Part shown: positions 18,523 to 28,214 of the stretch, piece by piece | How the letters are laid out: each line of letters starts with the position of its first letter | How positions within the stretch are numbered: the stretch's first letter is position 1 | NCBI RefSeq assembly: GCF_001644605.1 | Contig: NZ_CP011388.1 | Span: 3,004,501 to 3,068,500 of the forward strand | DNA: 64,000 nucleotides | Source of the DNA: Paenibacillus swuensis | GTDB taxonomy: Bacteria; Bacillota; Bacilli; Paenibacillales; DY6 | Direction: 5' to 3' | The notes under the pieces: generated by a model | Databases searched by the model: none | The model's input: the letters and a program-made list of their open reading frames with translations, nothing else | Told to the model about the DNA's origin: nothing | Made by a program: the position numbers and the translations under genes

Positions 18523-19482
18523 GTGAAAAGAGCAGTTTTGGAACAAACGCGACTTTCTTCGAATAAGAAAACCGGCAGGCTTGAAAGCCGTACATGGAAG
18601 CTAATGTTGCGAAATTGGCAGCTGTATGTACTCGTATTACCGGCTGTCATCTATTTGATTGTGTTTCAGTACGCTCCCCTGTATGGGCTGCAGATTGCGT
18701 TCAAGCAATACAGTGCAACCAAAGGGATTTGGGCGAGTCCATGGGTCGGTTTTGATCAATTTGAACGGTTTTTTCAGTCGGCTTCCTTCGTGACTACATT
18801 AACAAATACGCTTTATTTGTCGGTATACGAGCTTATTTTGTTCCCGATCCCCATCGTCTTGGCCTTGTTGATGAATCATTTGGTTGGCCCTTATAAAAGC
18901 GTCGTGCAAACGATTCTATACTGGCCGCATTTCATCTCAACGGTCGTTCTGGTTGGCATGCTTTCGCTCTTCTTAAATCCGCGCAGCGGCCTTGTGAACC
19001 ATTTCCTTGGTTCTGCAGGGTTGCCAAGCGTCCATTTTATGGCGGAACCCGGTTGGTTCTCCTCTATTTTTGTGTGGTCGGGCGTTTGGCAAAACGCAGG
19101 GTGGGGGACCATTATTTACTTGGCCGCATTAACGGCCATACATCCGGAACTGCATGAAGCCGCGATCATGGACGGTGCGAATAAGCTGGACCGCATTCGT
19201 CATATCGATTTGCCGGGTATTATGCCCACTGTCATCATCATGCTGCTGTTGGCCTTCGGTTCCTTTATGACGGTCGGGTTCGAGAAAGCCTACTTGATGC
19301 AGAATCCGCAGAACGCACCCGCTTCGGAGATCATACAAACCTATGTGTATAAAAGCGGGTTGTTGGGTGCCCAGTTCAGTTATTCGTCCGCGGTTGGGTT
19401 ATTTAACAACGCTGTGAACTTTCTTATTCTTGTGGTCATGAACGGGATTCTCAAAAAACTCAAACAGACAACGTTATGGTAA
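18523..19482 (+). CDS. ABC sugar importer permease, LplB type
   Basis: 319-residue permease of a second binding-protein-dependent sugar importer. A cytoplasmic N-terminal tail of about 30 residues precedes six membrane segments. It carries the hallmark FKQYSATKGIWASPWVGFDQF and the EAA loop HEAAIMDGANKLDRIRHIDLP. GTG 18523 is chosen because AAGGAGG (18506-18512) is correctly spaced. First gene of an operon with permease 2, binding protein, sulfatase and probably the GH-A enzyme. No ATPase gene nearby. Confidence 0.93.
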   Translation: MKRAVLEQTRLSSNKKTGRLESRTWKLMLRNWQLYVLVLPAVIYLIVFQYAPLYGLQIAFKQYSATKGIWASPWVGFDQFERFFQSASFVTTLTNTLYLSVYELILFPIPIVLALLMNHLVGPYKSVVQTILYWPHFISTVVLVGMLSLFLNPRSGLVNHFLGSAGLPSVHFMAEPGWFSSIFVWSGVWQNAGWGTIIYLAALTAIHPELHEAAIMDGANKLDRIRHIDLPGIMPTVIIMLLLAFGSFMTVGFEKAYLMQNPQNAPASEIIQTYVYKSGLLGAQFSYSSAVGLFNNAVNFLILVVMNGILKKLKQTTLW

Positions 19483-19498
19483 GGAGGAGCACACCGTT

Positions 19499-20389
19499 AT
19501 GAACAACGCTCGTAACCAGAGCTTAGCAGACCGGCTATTTGACCTTTGCAACATATTCTTTTTTGCCCTGCTGCTCTTGATAGTCTTATATCCCCTCTAT
19601 TTCATCTTGATCTCGTCAGTAAGCCATCCTGACAGCGTTAACCTGGGGGCGACCTATTGGCTTCCGGATGGCTTTACTTTGGAGGGTTACCGTAAAATTT
19701 TTTTGAGCCAGCGGATTTGGCAAGGGTATGCGAATTCCACTTTATATGTGATTGTCGGCACGTCTATCAAACTTGCCTTAACGATATCTGCCGGCTATGC
19801 CCTTTCGCGGAAAGATATGCCCGGTCGACAAATCCTCATGATGCTGTTCGTCTTCACGATATTCTTCCAAGGCGGCATGATCCCAAGCTATCTGCTGGTT
19901 CGTGAACTGGGCTTATTGGATTCGATCTGGGCAATCGTATTGCCCGGCGCCATAAGTGTTTATCATTTGATCATCGTCCGTACCTTCTTTCAGTCGACGA
20001 TACCGGATGAACTGCTTGAAGCTTCGCAGATGGACGGGGGTACGAATTGGATCTTCTTTTTCCGCATCGCGATGCCTTTGTCGCTTCCGATTGTCGCCGT
20101 CGTTGCTTTGTTCAGCGCAGTCGCGGAGTGGAATGCCTATTTCCAAGCTTTGCTATATATCAAGGATGTGACGAAACAGCCGCTTCAAATCGTACTTCGA
20201 GAACTTCTGATTCAAAACCAGCAGTCGCTAGGCACGGATGCGGGTTTGGATGTGCTGGAGCAGCAAAATGCTGCTGAACAGATGAAATACGGTGTGGTCA
20301 TTATCGCAAGCTTGCCCATGCTTGTCTTATATCCGTTTTTGCAGCGTTATTTTGTCAAAGGGGTAATGATCGGTTCCATCAAAGGTTAA
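19499..20389 (+). CDS. ABC sugar importer permease, LplC type
   Basis: 296-residue second permease. It has six membrane segments, the family phrase FTIFFQGGMIPSYLLV, the EAA loop LEASQMDGGTNWIFF, and the end YPFLQRYFVKGVMIGSIKG. It starts 16 nt after the first permease with AAGGAGG just before the ATG. Forms the heterodimeric channel with the 18523 product. Confidence 0.93.
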   Translation: MNNARNQSLADRLFDLCNIFFFALLLLIVLYPLYFILISSVSHPDSVNLGATYWLPDGFTLEGYRKIFLSQRIWQGYANSTLYVIVGTSIKLALTISAGYALSRKDMPGRQILMMLFVFTIFFQGGMIPSYLLVRELGLLDSIWAIVLPGAISVYHLIIVRTFFQSTIPDELLEASQMDGGTNWIFFFRIAMPLSLPIVAVVALFSAVAEWNAYFQALLYIKDVTKQPLQIVLRELLIQNQQSLGTDAGLDVLEQQNAAEQMKYGVVIIASLPMLVLYPFLQRYFVKGVMIGSIKG

Positions 20390-20436
20390 TCCGTTGGTGA
20401 GCCTTCATATAATAAACAGATAAGGGAGTAATTGAA

Positions 20437-22047
20437 ATGAAAAAAGAGGTTCGCAAGTTCACGAAATGGATTCCGCTTGCTGTTATAACAACAGTGGTGG
20501 CCCTTACGGGCTGCACATCGAACGAAAAAACGGAATCGCCAAGCAGCACAGCCGTTATTCAATCGTTCCCGCTTGAGCAGCCGTTGACATTAAAAGTGTT
20601 CACAAGCCGGAATGTCAATTCGGAAAAGCCGTACAATGAGATGAAATTGTTCAAGGATCTGCAGGCCCAAACGAATGTCAACATTGATTGGTCGTATGCA
20701 TCCGGCCAGGACCTCCAGGAGAAGAAAAACCTCTTATTTGCAAGCAACGATTTGCCGGATGCCTTTTATGGACCTTATACCCTTAGCGTGGACGATTTGC
20801 TTAAGTACGGGCAGGAAGGCACATTAATCCCATTGGAAAAGCTGATTGATTCTTACGCGCCTAACATCAAAAAGCTGTTCGAAAAACGGCCGGAGTTCAA
20901 AAAAATGGTGACGTCCTCTGACGGGCATATTTATTCACTTCCCATGGCAAATTACACAGCCAAAGGCAATACGGTTCCCGCAGCGATGTATATCAATAAA
21001 AAATGGCTGGACAAGTTGAACTTGAAAATGCCAACCACCACAGCCGAACTAGAGCTGGTATTAAAGGCATTTAAGGAGAAAGATCCAAACGGCAATGGGA
21101 GGGCCGATGAAATTCCACTCAGCTCGCTGGGAATGCGGCATCATTTCCAAAGTCTGACGCCTCTGGCGTACGCTTTCGGCAAAACGCTGCCAATCAATGG
21201 CGGTTTCTGGCATGTAGAAAACGGCAAGGTAAATTTCGCTCCGACGTTATCCGAGAACCTGGACTTTTTCAATTATATAAATCGCATGTACAAAGATGGA
21301 CTGATTGATAAGGAACTTTTCACACAAAATGAAAAAGCCTATCAAGCCAAGCTACGGGCTAAAGAGCAAATCGTCGGCGTTTGGTTCGGATGGAGCGATT
21401 TGGCGACAATGGGCGTCTCGCAATCAGATTATGTCGTTGTGCCCCCGCTTAAAGGGCCAAAGGGTCAGGCGGCATGGCCGCAACAGGACAATAACTACGC
21501 CTTCACCGGTTTCCAGATTACGAAAGTGAATAAAGCGCCGGAGGTGACGATGAAATGGGTCGACCTTTCTTATGATCCATTACTCAGCTTCCAGATGATT
21601 CAAGGTGCCATCGGTACTACTTGGAAAGACGAGAACGGAACCCTAACGGAGATTCCGGCGCCGCAAGGCTTAAGCCCGATTCAGCACCGATTGACGGATT
21701 CTCCGGCCTCATTTGGTTTGGGTGTCGTTCTAGCTAACGATGTGAAAAGCGCCAAGAGCAAAGAAGACCAGGTGAAGGACGAAGTAATCAAGGTCTATGA
21801 GTCGGCTTTGATTAAAGAGTGGTATCCCAAATCTGTACTGATGAGTCCGGCAGATTCCGAGAAAAGCAGACAATGGAACGTTGATGTAATGGCAACCAAT
21901 GCCTATTTGGATCAACAGTTTGCCAAGCTGGTTGTAGAAGACAACCCGCAAGTGACATGGAATGCCATGGTAGCACAATTGAAGAAATACGGCCTTGAAG
22001 AGCAAACTACGCTTGCCCAAAAGTATTTTGATGCAGCACGCAAATGA
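20437..22047 (+). CDS. Extracellular sugar-binding lipoprotein
   Basis: 536-residue LplA-type substrate-binding protein. The lipoprotein signal ends LTGC (C26), followed by a two-lobed family 1 fold, with a calcium-loop-like segment KDPNGNGRADEIPL near residue 216. Third gene of the importer operon, 47 nt after the permease. The next gene, a sulfatase, begins 13 nt after its stop and uses a ribosome binding site that overlaps the stop codon, which suggests the imported ligand is sulfated. Confidence 0.92.
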   Translation: MKKEVRKFTKWIPLAVITTVVALTGCTSNEKTESPSSTAVIQSFPLEQPLTLKVFTSRNVNSEKPYNEMKLFKDLQAQTNVNIDWSYASGQDLQEKKNLLFASNDLPDAFYGPYTLSVDDLLKYGQEGTLIPLEKLIDSYAPNIKKLFEKRPEFKKMVTSSDGHIYSLPMANYTAKGNTVPAAMYINKKWLDKLNLKMPTTTAELELVLKAFKEKDPNGNGRADEIPLSSLGMRHHFQSLTPLAYAFGKTLPINGGFWHVENGKVNFAPTLSENLDFFNYINRMYKDGLIDKELFTQNEKAYQAKLRAKEQIVGVWFGWSDLATMGVSQSDYVVVPPLKGPKGQAAWPQQDNNYAFTGFQITKVNKAPEVTMKWVDLSYDPLLSFQMIQGAIGTTWKDENGTLTEIPAPQGLSPIQHRLTDSPASFGLGVVLANDVKSAKSKEDQVKDEVIKVYESALIKEWYPKSVLMSPADSEKSRQWNVDVMATNAYLDQQFAKLVVEDNPQVTWNAMVAQLKKYGLEEQTTLAQKYFDAARK

Positions 22048-22060
22048 GGTGAAGATTTAA

Positions 22061-23422
22061 TTGCCCAAACAACCTAATATTGTTTTGTTTAACTGCGATG
22101 ACTTAGGATTTGGCGATCTCGGCTGTTATGGTTCTACCCTGAACGATACGCCGGTCATTGACCGGATGGCAGCGGAAGGGTTGCGGCTAACGAGCTTCTA
22201 TGTGGCATCTCCCGTGTGTTCGCCTTCAAGAGGGTCGCTCATGACGGGCTGCTATCCGAAGCGCGTGGGCTTTGACCAGTTCGAGGGGAAGGCGGTGTTG
22301 TTCCCGGGCCAAGGCGTCGGCCTGAATCCGGAGGAAGTGACCATCGCTAAATTGCTGCAAACGGCAGGATATCATACGTTGCACATCGGGAAATGGCACT
22401 GCGGCGATCAGCCGCAGTTCCTCCCAACCCGGCACGGCTTCGACCATTATTATGGTCTTCCTTACAGCAATGATATGGGTATGCAAGCGGGGAGAGTCAA
22501 CCGTTATCCACCTTTGCCGCTGCTTGCGGACGAAGAAGTGCTGCAGGAGCAGCCTGACCAGGCTTCGCTGGCCGAGCGGTATATGGAGCAGGCGATTCGT
22601 TTCATTCGAAAAAGCGGGGAGAGTCCATTCTTTCTTTATTTCGCTCCCTTGCAGGTCCATCTTCCGTTGTATGCGCCAAGTCGATTCGTGCAGCAATCCC
22701 GCAACGGCGATTACGGGGCGGCAGTCGCTTGCATCGACTGGTGCATAGAAGTGCTGCTTTCTGAGCTGAAACGGTTGTCGCTGGCTGAGGATACGTTGGT
22801 CGTCTTCATGTCAGATAACGGCTCTCGCGGAGATCACGGCGGAAGCAATGCCCCGCTTCGCGGAGCGAAAACCACGACATGGGAGGGGGGGATGCGGGTG
22901 CCGTGCATCGCTTACTGGCCAGGCAGGATTCAGCCGGGTAACGTAAGTGATGAGATCGTAGCGGCGCTCGATTGGTACCCGACGTTCGCCAGATTGGCGG
23001 GGATTGAGCTGCCGGACCGGACGATTGACGGTTTGGATATAACGGATTTCCTGCTGCAGGTGCCCTCGGTGCCATCGCCCCGCCAAGTGATGTTCTATTA
23101 CCACAAGGATGCGATTGAAGCGGTTCGGGACGGGAAGTGGAAATTACATGTGGGCAAGATAGGCGAGCCATTCGAGGCGCTATTCGATCTGGAACAGGAT
23201 ACGGGGGAGACGGACAATGTCTGGGAGCTTCACCCGAACGTCGTTGCGCGGTTGAAGCAGCTTATTGCCAAATGCGGTGAAGAGCTTGGAGATCGAGCAG
23301 CGGGGTTACCCGGTACGAATATCCGAAAAATCGGACAGGTGGAGCGTCCATCGACGTTAACTCACGTAACAGACGATCATCCTTACATGTGCGCCTTGTA
23401 TGACAAACCTGAGTTCGGGTAG
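22061..23422 (+). CDS. Sulfatase (type I, Cys-type), second
   Basis: 453-residue arylsulfatase A/GalNAc-6-sulfatase-like enzyme. N-terminal metal site NCDDLGFGDLGCYG, formylglycine signature C53 in CSPSRGSLMTG, then HIGKWHCG (about 109-116) and SDNGSRGDHGG (about 250-260) with the remaining metal and substrate-binding residues. No signal peptide, so presumably cytoplasmic. TTG 22061 is used with GAGGTGAAG overlapping the upstream stop. It is only distantly similar to the 14431 sulfatase, which suggests a different sulfate position. No maturation enzyme is encoded in the window. Confidence 0.92.
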   Translation: MPKQPNIVLFNCDDLGFGDLGCYGSTLNDTPVIDRMAAEGLRLTSFYVASPVCSPSRGSLMTGCYPKRVGFDQFEGKAVLFPGQGVGLNPEEVTIAKLLQTAGYHTLHIGKWHCGDQPQFLPTRHGFDHYYGLPYSNDMGMQAGRVNRYPPLPLLADEEVLQEQPDQASLAERYMEQAIRFIRKSGESPFFLYFAPLQVHLPLYAPSRFVQQSRNGDYGAAVACIDWCIEVLLSELKRLSLAEDTLVVFMSDNGSRGDHGGSNAPLRGAKTTTWEGGMRVPCIAYWPGRIQPGNVSDEIVAALDWYPTFARLAGIELPDRTIDGLDITDFLLQVPSVPSPRQVMFYYHKDAIEAVRDGKWKLHVGKIGEPFEALFDLEQDTGETDNVWELHPNVVARLKQLIAKCGEELGDRAAGLPGTNIRKIGQVERPSTLTHVTDDHPYMCALYDKPEFG

Positions 23423-23481
23423 TGAAGAATTATTGAGTAGTCCATTCGCACTTCTATTCCAAGATAAATGGAGGAACAGTC

Positions 23482-26412
23482 ATGACGAGAAATGGTATTA
23501 TATCTCAAAAGTCGATTGCGACAGGTTTGGCCCTGTTACTGCTCTGTATCACTCTGCTCACGGGCATGCCGGGCATTGAAACTGTGCATGCGGCAAGCAC
23601 AACGATTGAAGCTGAGCAGCTGGACGTTACGGTGTCGGTGGGCAGGAGTAACACCGACATCGCCGACAGTCTCAGCAGCGGCGGGTACCTCAACACAACA
23701 AACTTGAACGGCGTAGACAAGTATGTCGAGTATAAAGTACCCGTGGCCAGTCCGGGCTCATACACAATCGACCTTCTAGTAAGAAAGATGAAGACCACCG
23801 GAGCCTTCCAACTGTCGATCGATGGAGTGAATCAGGGTAATCCGGTCGACAGTTATGCCTCATCCACATCTTACGAAACCTTTCATCTGGAAAATGTGAC
23901 GTTTGCCACGGCGGGGGACAAGATGTTCCGACTGACAATCGTTGGGAAGAATGCGGCTGCTACCAACTACAACACGGGACTCGATGCGATTGTATTGACG
24001 CTCATCCCACCCATCTCGCAGAACTTCGAGACGGGCACCATAAGCGATTTGACCAACCCTTCCGGGGCCAATCATTGGACGTTATCGGGAAATCCCAACG
24101 ATGGATCCAGTATAATTACGGACAGTTCCAAAGCCAACAGCAAGGTACTGCGCATCTTCAGAACGAATGGCGGTACGACTAACCTGACCTGGCATGCGAC
24201 GGACACTTCCGCCAAGCTCGCTTTGGACAATACGGTATCAGGTAAGGCTGAAGTTTCCTTCAACATTCGGCAGACGGCGAATGGCGGCCGCAAAGTCACC
24301 CGAATCGTAGACAGCAGCGGCCATGTGGCGGCGACCTTGTATTTTAATAATAAGTTCGGTGAAGACATAAACAAAGTCTATCTGAACAGGAATGAATCTT
24401 ATAACGATTCACAGAATGCTGAGGTGAACGTAGGGGTTCTAGTGCCGTCGTCCTACACGTCCAATCAGTGGATAAAAACAACATTCGAGCTGGATTACGG
24501 CGCTAAGACCTACGATGTAACGATTCGGGACACGTTGACGAATGCGGTGATCGACCAGCAAACTGACATCGATTTCTATGACCCGAATGCGTCCAATGTG
24601 TCAGCAGTCGAATTCGGCATGTATGCGGCAAGCTACGGGTCCATGTTTGCAGACGATATATACGTCGCATCGCTTGGAACAGGCGGAGTGCCTTCGGCAG
24701 ACATTACGACCTCTGAGGTGTTGAGACTGACGCTGCAAGGTGGTCAGAATGATCAATACGGTCAGTACCAACCAGCGATTCCGTATATGGACGATCCGAT
24801 ACAGTCCAATCAAGATCTGTTGGACGAGAATGCGGCGGAGCCGCAATATATTCACAATTCGGTTGTCTACGACAATTATGGCGGTATTCGTACCGGAGGA
24901 ACGATTGATACACCCGGGGGATACTTCCGCACCAAGATGGTAGACGGCAAGCTGTGGCTTGTTACACCGGACGGCAACCGATATTTCTATAAAGCAATGA
25001 CGACAGCAATGCCCTATAGCTATGTTCCCATATCCAAGACGGACAATATTCCCGCTACTTGGAATACAGCTGGCGAATTGAAACCAGCGTATGTAACAGA
25101 AGGGAATTTGGATCGGTATTCACCGGTCATAGCCAATTATATTCGTAGATACGGAGAAACGAATTGGGAAAGCCAATGGTATACAAACACCTACAATCGG
25201 TTGAAATCCTGGGGATTTAACGCAATCGGAGATTGGTCGGCACGGTCTGTGATGAAATTCCAGACGTTGGCGCCGGGCATGCCTTACGTACGCACGATCA
25301 GACTAGGAGATTCTCCCGTACCGAAAATCGGAAGCAGCATGCCTCAGCAGATTCCGGATCCGTTTGATCCTTTACTGCCGCAATGGATCAAAAATGTAAT
25401 TGACGGATACATCGCAGAGAATCCAGGACAGGTGACCGACCCTAATCTCATCGCTTATGTCGTTGGTAACGAGATGCTAATCGACGGATGGGCAGATTCG
25501 AAACCATATCTCGTCATCGCGGATATCCTTTCCGCTCCAGCGGCAAGACTTGCCAAACAAGACATGGTCGATTGGCTGAAGAATCGGTATAACGATAATT
25601 TCACCGCTTTCAACGCTGAGTGGCAGATTGCCAATGTGGCTAGTTTTGACGATGTGCTGAACACCCGCATCTACGGCTTCGATCCCGACATCAAGAGCGC
25701 AACGGCTAAGGGGGATATGAAGGCTTATATCCAGCGTTTCGCGAATCAGTTATTTGGAGTGGTAACGGATGCCATCAAAGATAAGGATCCTAATCATATG
25801 ATCTGGGGCTCACGCTTCGTCGTTTGGCCAGAGGACTTTGTCGTCGAGAGCGCGGCACAATATTTTGACGTTCTTGCGTTCGATATGTATTCCTATAGTA
25901 CGTATCGAGATAGGTTTGACCATTTCCGCAACTTGATCGAGGCGACGCATCCCGATGTTGGCTTTATTATTTCCGAGTTCGGGATGGAAGATATGAGCCT
26001 GCCATTCTATATAACAGCCACGACCTATAATGACATGCGTTTGTTCGCTCCGTTAGAGACTAAGGAGAAACTAGGCGCAACCTATGCCGGCTTTGTTGAG
26101 TCATTGGCGGATGCTCCGTATTTCGTCGGATTCAGTTATTTCAAATATTATCCTACTGATGGGATGCAGACATCACTGATTCAGGTTAGCGATCGGTTCG
26201 ATCCGGAGATTGTCAACCCCGTGAAGAACGCGAACAATCGTTTGGAAGCGATACATGACGGAAGTATCACCTCCATTGCGCCAACGGTATTCCCGGCAGG
26301 AGTACTTACCGGCCTTGGCAAAGTACAGGCGAGAATCCCGTACGACATTCCAGCATCCGGAGTTTACGATAAAATTTATCATGGAGCAGGGCTGTTTTTC
26401 CCTGAAGATTAG
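23482..26412 (+). CDS. Secreted clan GH-A hydrolase with CBM6/35-like module (GH50-like)
   Basis: 976-residue secreted enzyme. The signal peptide ends near residue 38 (TVHA/AS). A CBM6/35-like module at about 38-170 opens TTIEAEQLD. A concanavalin-like jelly roll at about 180-395 follows. From about residue 480 there is a clan GH-A catalytic barrel opening with the agarase-like phrase KMVDGKLWLVTPDGNRYF. Acid/base candidate E664 (YVVGNEM) and nucleophile candidate E832 (IISEFGMED). The opening phrase and order resemble GH50 beta-agarases, but I cannot confirm the family. With sulfatases next door, a sulfated galactan or similar substrate is plausible. Confidence 0.78.
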   Translation: MTRNGIISQKSIATGLALLLLCITLLTGMPGIETVHAASTTIEAEQLDVTVSVGRSNTDIADSLSSGGYLNTTNLNGVDKYVEYKVPVASPGSYTIDLLVRKMKTTGAFQLSIDGVNQGNPVDSYASSTSYETFHLENVTFATAGDKMFRLTIVGKNAAATNYNTGLDAIVLTLIPPISQNFETGTISDLTNPSGANHWTLSGNPNDGSSIITDSSKANSKVLRIFRTNGGTTNLTWHATDTSAKLALDNTVSGKAEVSFNIRQTANGGRKVTRIVDSSGHVAATLYFNNKFGEDINKVYLNRNESYNDSQNAEVNVGVLVPSSYTSNQWIKTTFELDYGAKTYDVTIRDTLTNAVIDQQTDIDFYDPNASNVSAVEFGMYAASYGSMFADDIYVASLGTGGVPSADITTSEVLRLTLQGGQNDQYGQYQPAIPYMDDPIQSNQDLLDENAAEPQYIHNSVVYDNYGGIRTGGTIDTPGGYFRTKMVDGKLWLVTPDGNRYFYKAMTTAMPYSYVPISKTDNIPATWNTAGELKPAYVTEGNLDRYSPVIANYIRRYGETNWESQWYTNTYNRLKSWGFNAIGDWSARSVMKFQTLAPGMPYVRTIRLGDSPVPKIGSSMPQQIPDPFDPLLPQWIKNVIDGYIAENPGQVTDPNLIAYVVGNEMLIDGWADSKPYLVIADILSAPAARLAKQDMVDWLKNRYNDNFTAFNAEWQIANVASFDDVLNTRIYGFDPDIKSATAKGDMKAYIQRFANQLFGVVTDAIKDKDPNHMIWGSRFVVWPEDFVVESAAQYFDVLAFDMYSYSTYRDRFDHFRNLIEATHPDVGFIISEFGMEDMSLPFYITATTYNDMRLFAPLETKEKLGATYAGFVESLADAPYFVGFSYFKYYPTDGMQTSLIQVSDRFDPEIVNPVKNANNRLEAIHDGSITSIAPTVFPAGVLTGLGKVQARIPYDIPASGVYDKIYHGAGLFFPED

Positions 26413-26458
26413 CACTTAACGTTGAAGTAGAAAGAGATTAGGAGTTGTCTTGAAGCCC

Positions 26459-26490
26459 ATGAGAGGCCAGGCAGCTCCTGTCTCATTTTC
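26459..26490 (+). terminator. Probable terminator
   Basis: ATGAGA (26459-26464) pairs with TCTCAT (26481-26486), with extra inner CAGG/CCTG pairing, followed by TTTTC. It follows the GH-A gene. Confidence 0.55.
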
Positions 26491-26541
26491 AGTAGATTAT
26501 GAATAGGATTGGAATTAACGAACAGAACAGGAGTGATGTGA

Positions 26542-27249
26542 ATGCGTAAATTAACGCAGAATGAGCTGCATCTTTACGAGGAACAGGGATATGTTGTCTT
26601 GAAAGATTTTTTTCCCAAGTCCGAGATGAACGTCATGAATGAAGAGATCAACCTATTAGAACAAAGCGGTACGCTTCCGCCTCCCAAAGTAAGCGATCAC
26701 GAAGGGTTTATATTCGAATTGGCTATGCTCTCCGATAAAACCAGAATGTTTGCCAGCGACGATCGCATACTGAACGTTCTGGAAGATATCGTGTACCCGG
26801 GAATTTCTATTTATTCCTCCAAGTTGGTGTCCAAATTACCATATTCGGAAACGGTTTGCCATTGGCATCAGGACGATGCCTATTATCATAAGGTCGGTGA
26901 AAGCAAAGTTCGCATGTCCATCTGGGTTCCATTAACAGACGCGACACTTGAGAATGGCTGCATATGGGTTGTGCCGCAAAGCCACAAGCTCGGGTTACAA
27001 TCCTTTCAAGCTAAGGATTACGGGACTTGCCGACTCGCGCTTGTGGAGGATCAGGTGGATTTATCCCCTGCCATCCCGTTGGAGCTGGAGGCTGGAAATT
27101 TGGTGTTGTTCAGCGCGATGCTGTGGCACAGTTCCAAAGGAAATCAAACAGATCAGACTCGTCGGGCGTTTATTGTCTCTTATCAAGAAGCCACCATACT
27201 CAAAGGTAATGGCCGGCAGTGGACGATCTTGAGACCCGCCGAGCAATAA
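26542..27249 (+). CDS. PhyH-type Fe(II)/2-oxoglutarate dioxygenase
   Basis: 235-residue phytanoyl-CoA dioxygenase family protein with a double-stranded beta-helix fold. Iron ligands are H109-x-D111 in WHQDDAYY and distal H196 in MLWHSSKG; the 2-oxoglutarate Arg is in the following RRAF. Members hydroxylate small molecules; the substrate here is unknown. It has its own spaced upstream region after a terminator and AGGAGTGATG before its start. A decayed relative lies 180 nt downstream, so this locus once had two such enzymes. Confidence 0.88.
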   Translation: MRKLTQNELHLYEEQGYVVLKDFFPKSEMNVMNEEINLLEQSGTLPPPKVSDHEGFIFELAMLSDKTRMFASDDRILNVLEDIVYPGISIYSSKLVSKLPYSETVCHWHQDDAYYHKVGESKVRMSIWVPLTDATLENGCIWVVPQSHKLGLQSFQAKDYGTCRLALVEDQVDLSPAIPLELEAGNLVLFSAMLWHSSKGNQTDQTRRAFIVSYQEATILKGNGRQWTILRPAEQ

Positions 27250-27431
27250 TAGCGGATTTGGTGCCGCTTGTTTAATGAATACCCACCTCGAATTCCTATG
27301 GGCGAACGAAATAACGGAGAAGTTACATTCTGAAGATACGCAAATTTTTTCCGTAAAATACGATGAGCGCTTTTATGCATCTCCATGCGACAATCATATT
27401 AGCCTTAAAACCAAAGGAAATGTTATAATTC
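27250..27431. other. Intergenic stretch without gene
   Basis: 182 nt between the intact and the decayed dioxygenase genes. It is AT-rich, with a T-run (27344-27350) but no stem I would call a terminator. No RNA or repeat recognised. Confidence 0.4.
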
Positions 27432-28177
27432 ATGAGTAAACTAACGGATAAATTAACGGAACAAGAAGTGCAATTCTATAAAGAGCAAGGGTACCTTCTG
27501 TACAATAATCCTTTATTTTCTGAAGAAAAGTTGCAAGGACTTACTGCTCTGTTTGAAGAACAATTAGCGCAGAAGGGCAGTAAATTATCCGATGAATTAG
27601 ACACCCCGCATTCCGGGAAGAGCGTCTGCTGGATTAATTGCTAAGCGATGAAGTGCTTGATGTGGTGGAGCAACTGATTGGTCCCAATATCGGACTGTGG
27701 TCTTCCCATTTCATCTGTAAAGATCCGTTCGTCGGCCGCAAAACGCCATGGCATGAGGATTCCTCCTACTGGAAAGGCCGTGTAAGCAATTTCGACAACA
27801 TCATCACGGTTTGGCTGGCGATTGATGATTCCAATAAAGAGAACGGTTGCATGCAGGTCATTCCCGGCTCCCATGCCAACGGATTCTCGGACTATGAGTC
27901 TGTCGACGGAGAGAAGATTTTATTTAACACGCAATTCAAGGACGTGGACGTCTCGAAAGCGGTGCATTTCGAGCTGAAGCGCGGCGAATGCTCTCTGCAT
28001 GATTCCAGAATTATTCACGGGGCAGATGCGAACACCAGTCCGAACCGCCTCTGCGGATACACGATGCCTTATTTTGCAACAAATATTGAGAGTTATCCGG
28101 ATAAAAATCCGAACTTTAAAGTCTGGCTCGCCCGAGGGAAGGATCTGGCAGGCAACCGATATGTGAATCAGAAGTAG
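27432..28177 (+). pseudogene. Decayed PhyH-type dioxygenase
   Basis: The N-terminal part (27432-27610) reads LTEQEVQFYKEQGYLLY like the family, then shifts frame. After the CAT at 27608 one base is missing, and the restored frame (FREERLLD) runs straight into TAA at 27635-27637. Beyond it the frame is clean to 28177 and keeps the iron motif (TPWHEDSSYW) and distal His (IIHGADAN). Two independent lesions 25 bp apart make a single read error unlikely. It differs clearly from the intact neighbour at 26542, so it is a separate family member rather than a recent copy. Confidence 0.85.
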
Positions 28178-28214
28178 CTAGGAATCTCATGCTGATGAAG
28201 GGGGGACAGCTCGG

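Noticed and set aside
27600-27640. Dioxygenase break as a sequencing error
   Set aside because: A missing base alone could be an error, but correcting it still meets an in-frame TAA 25 bp later.
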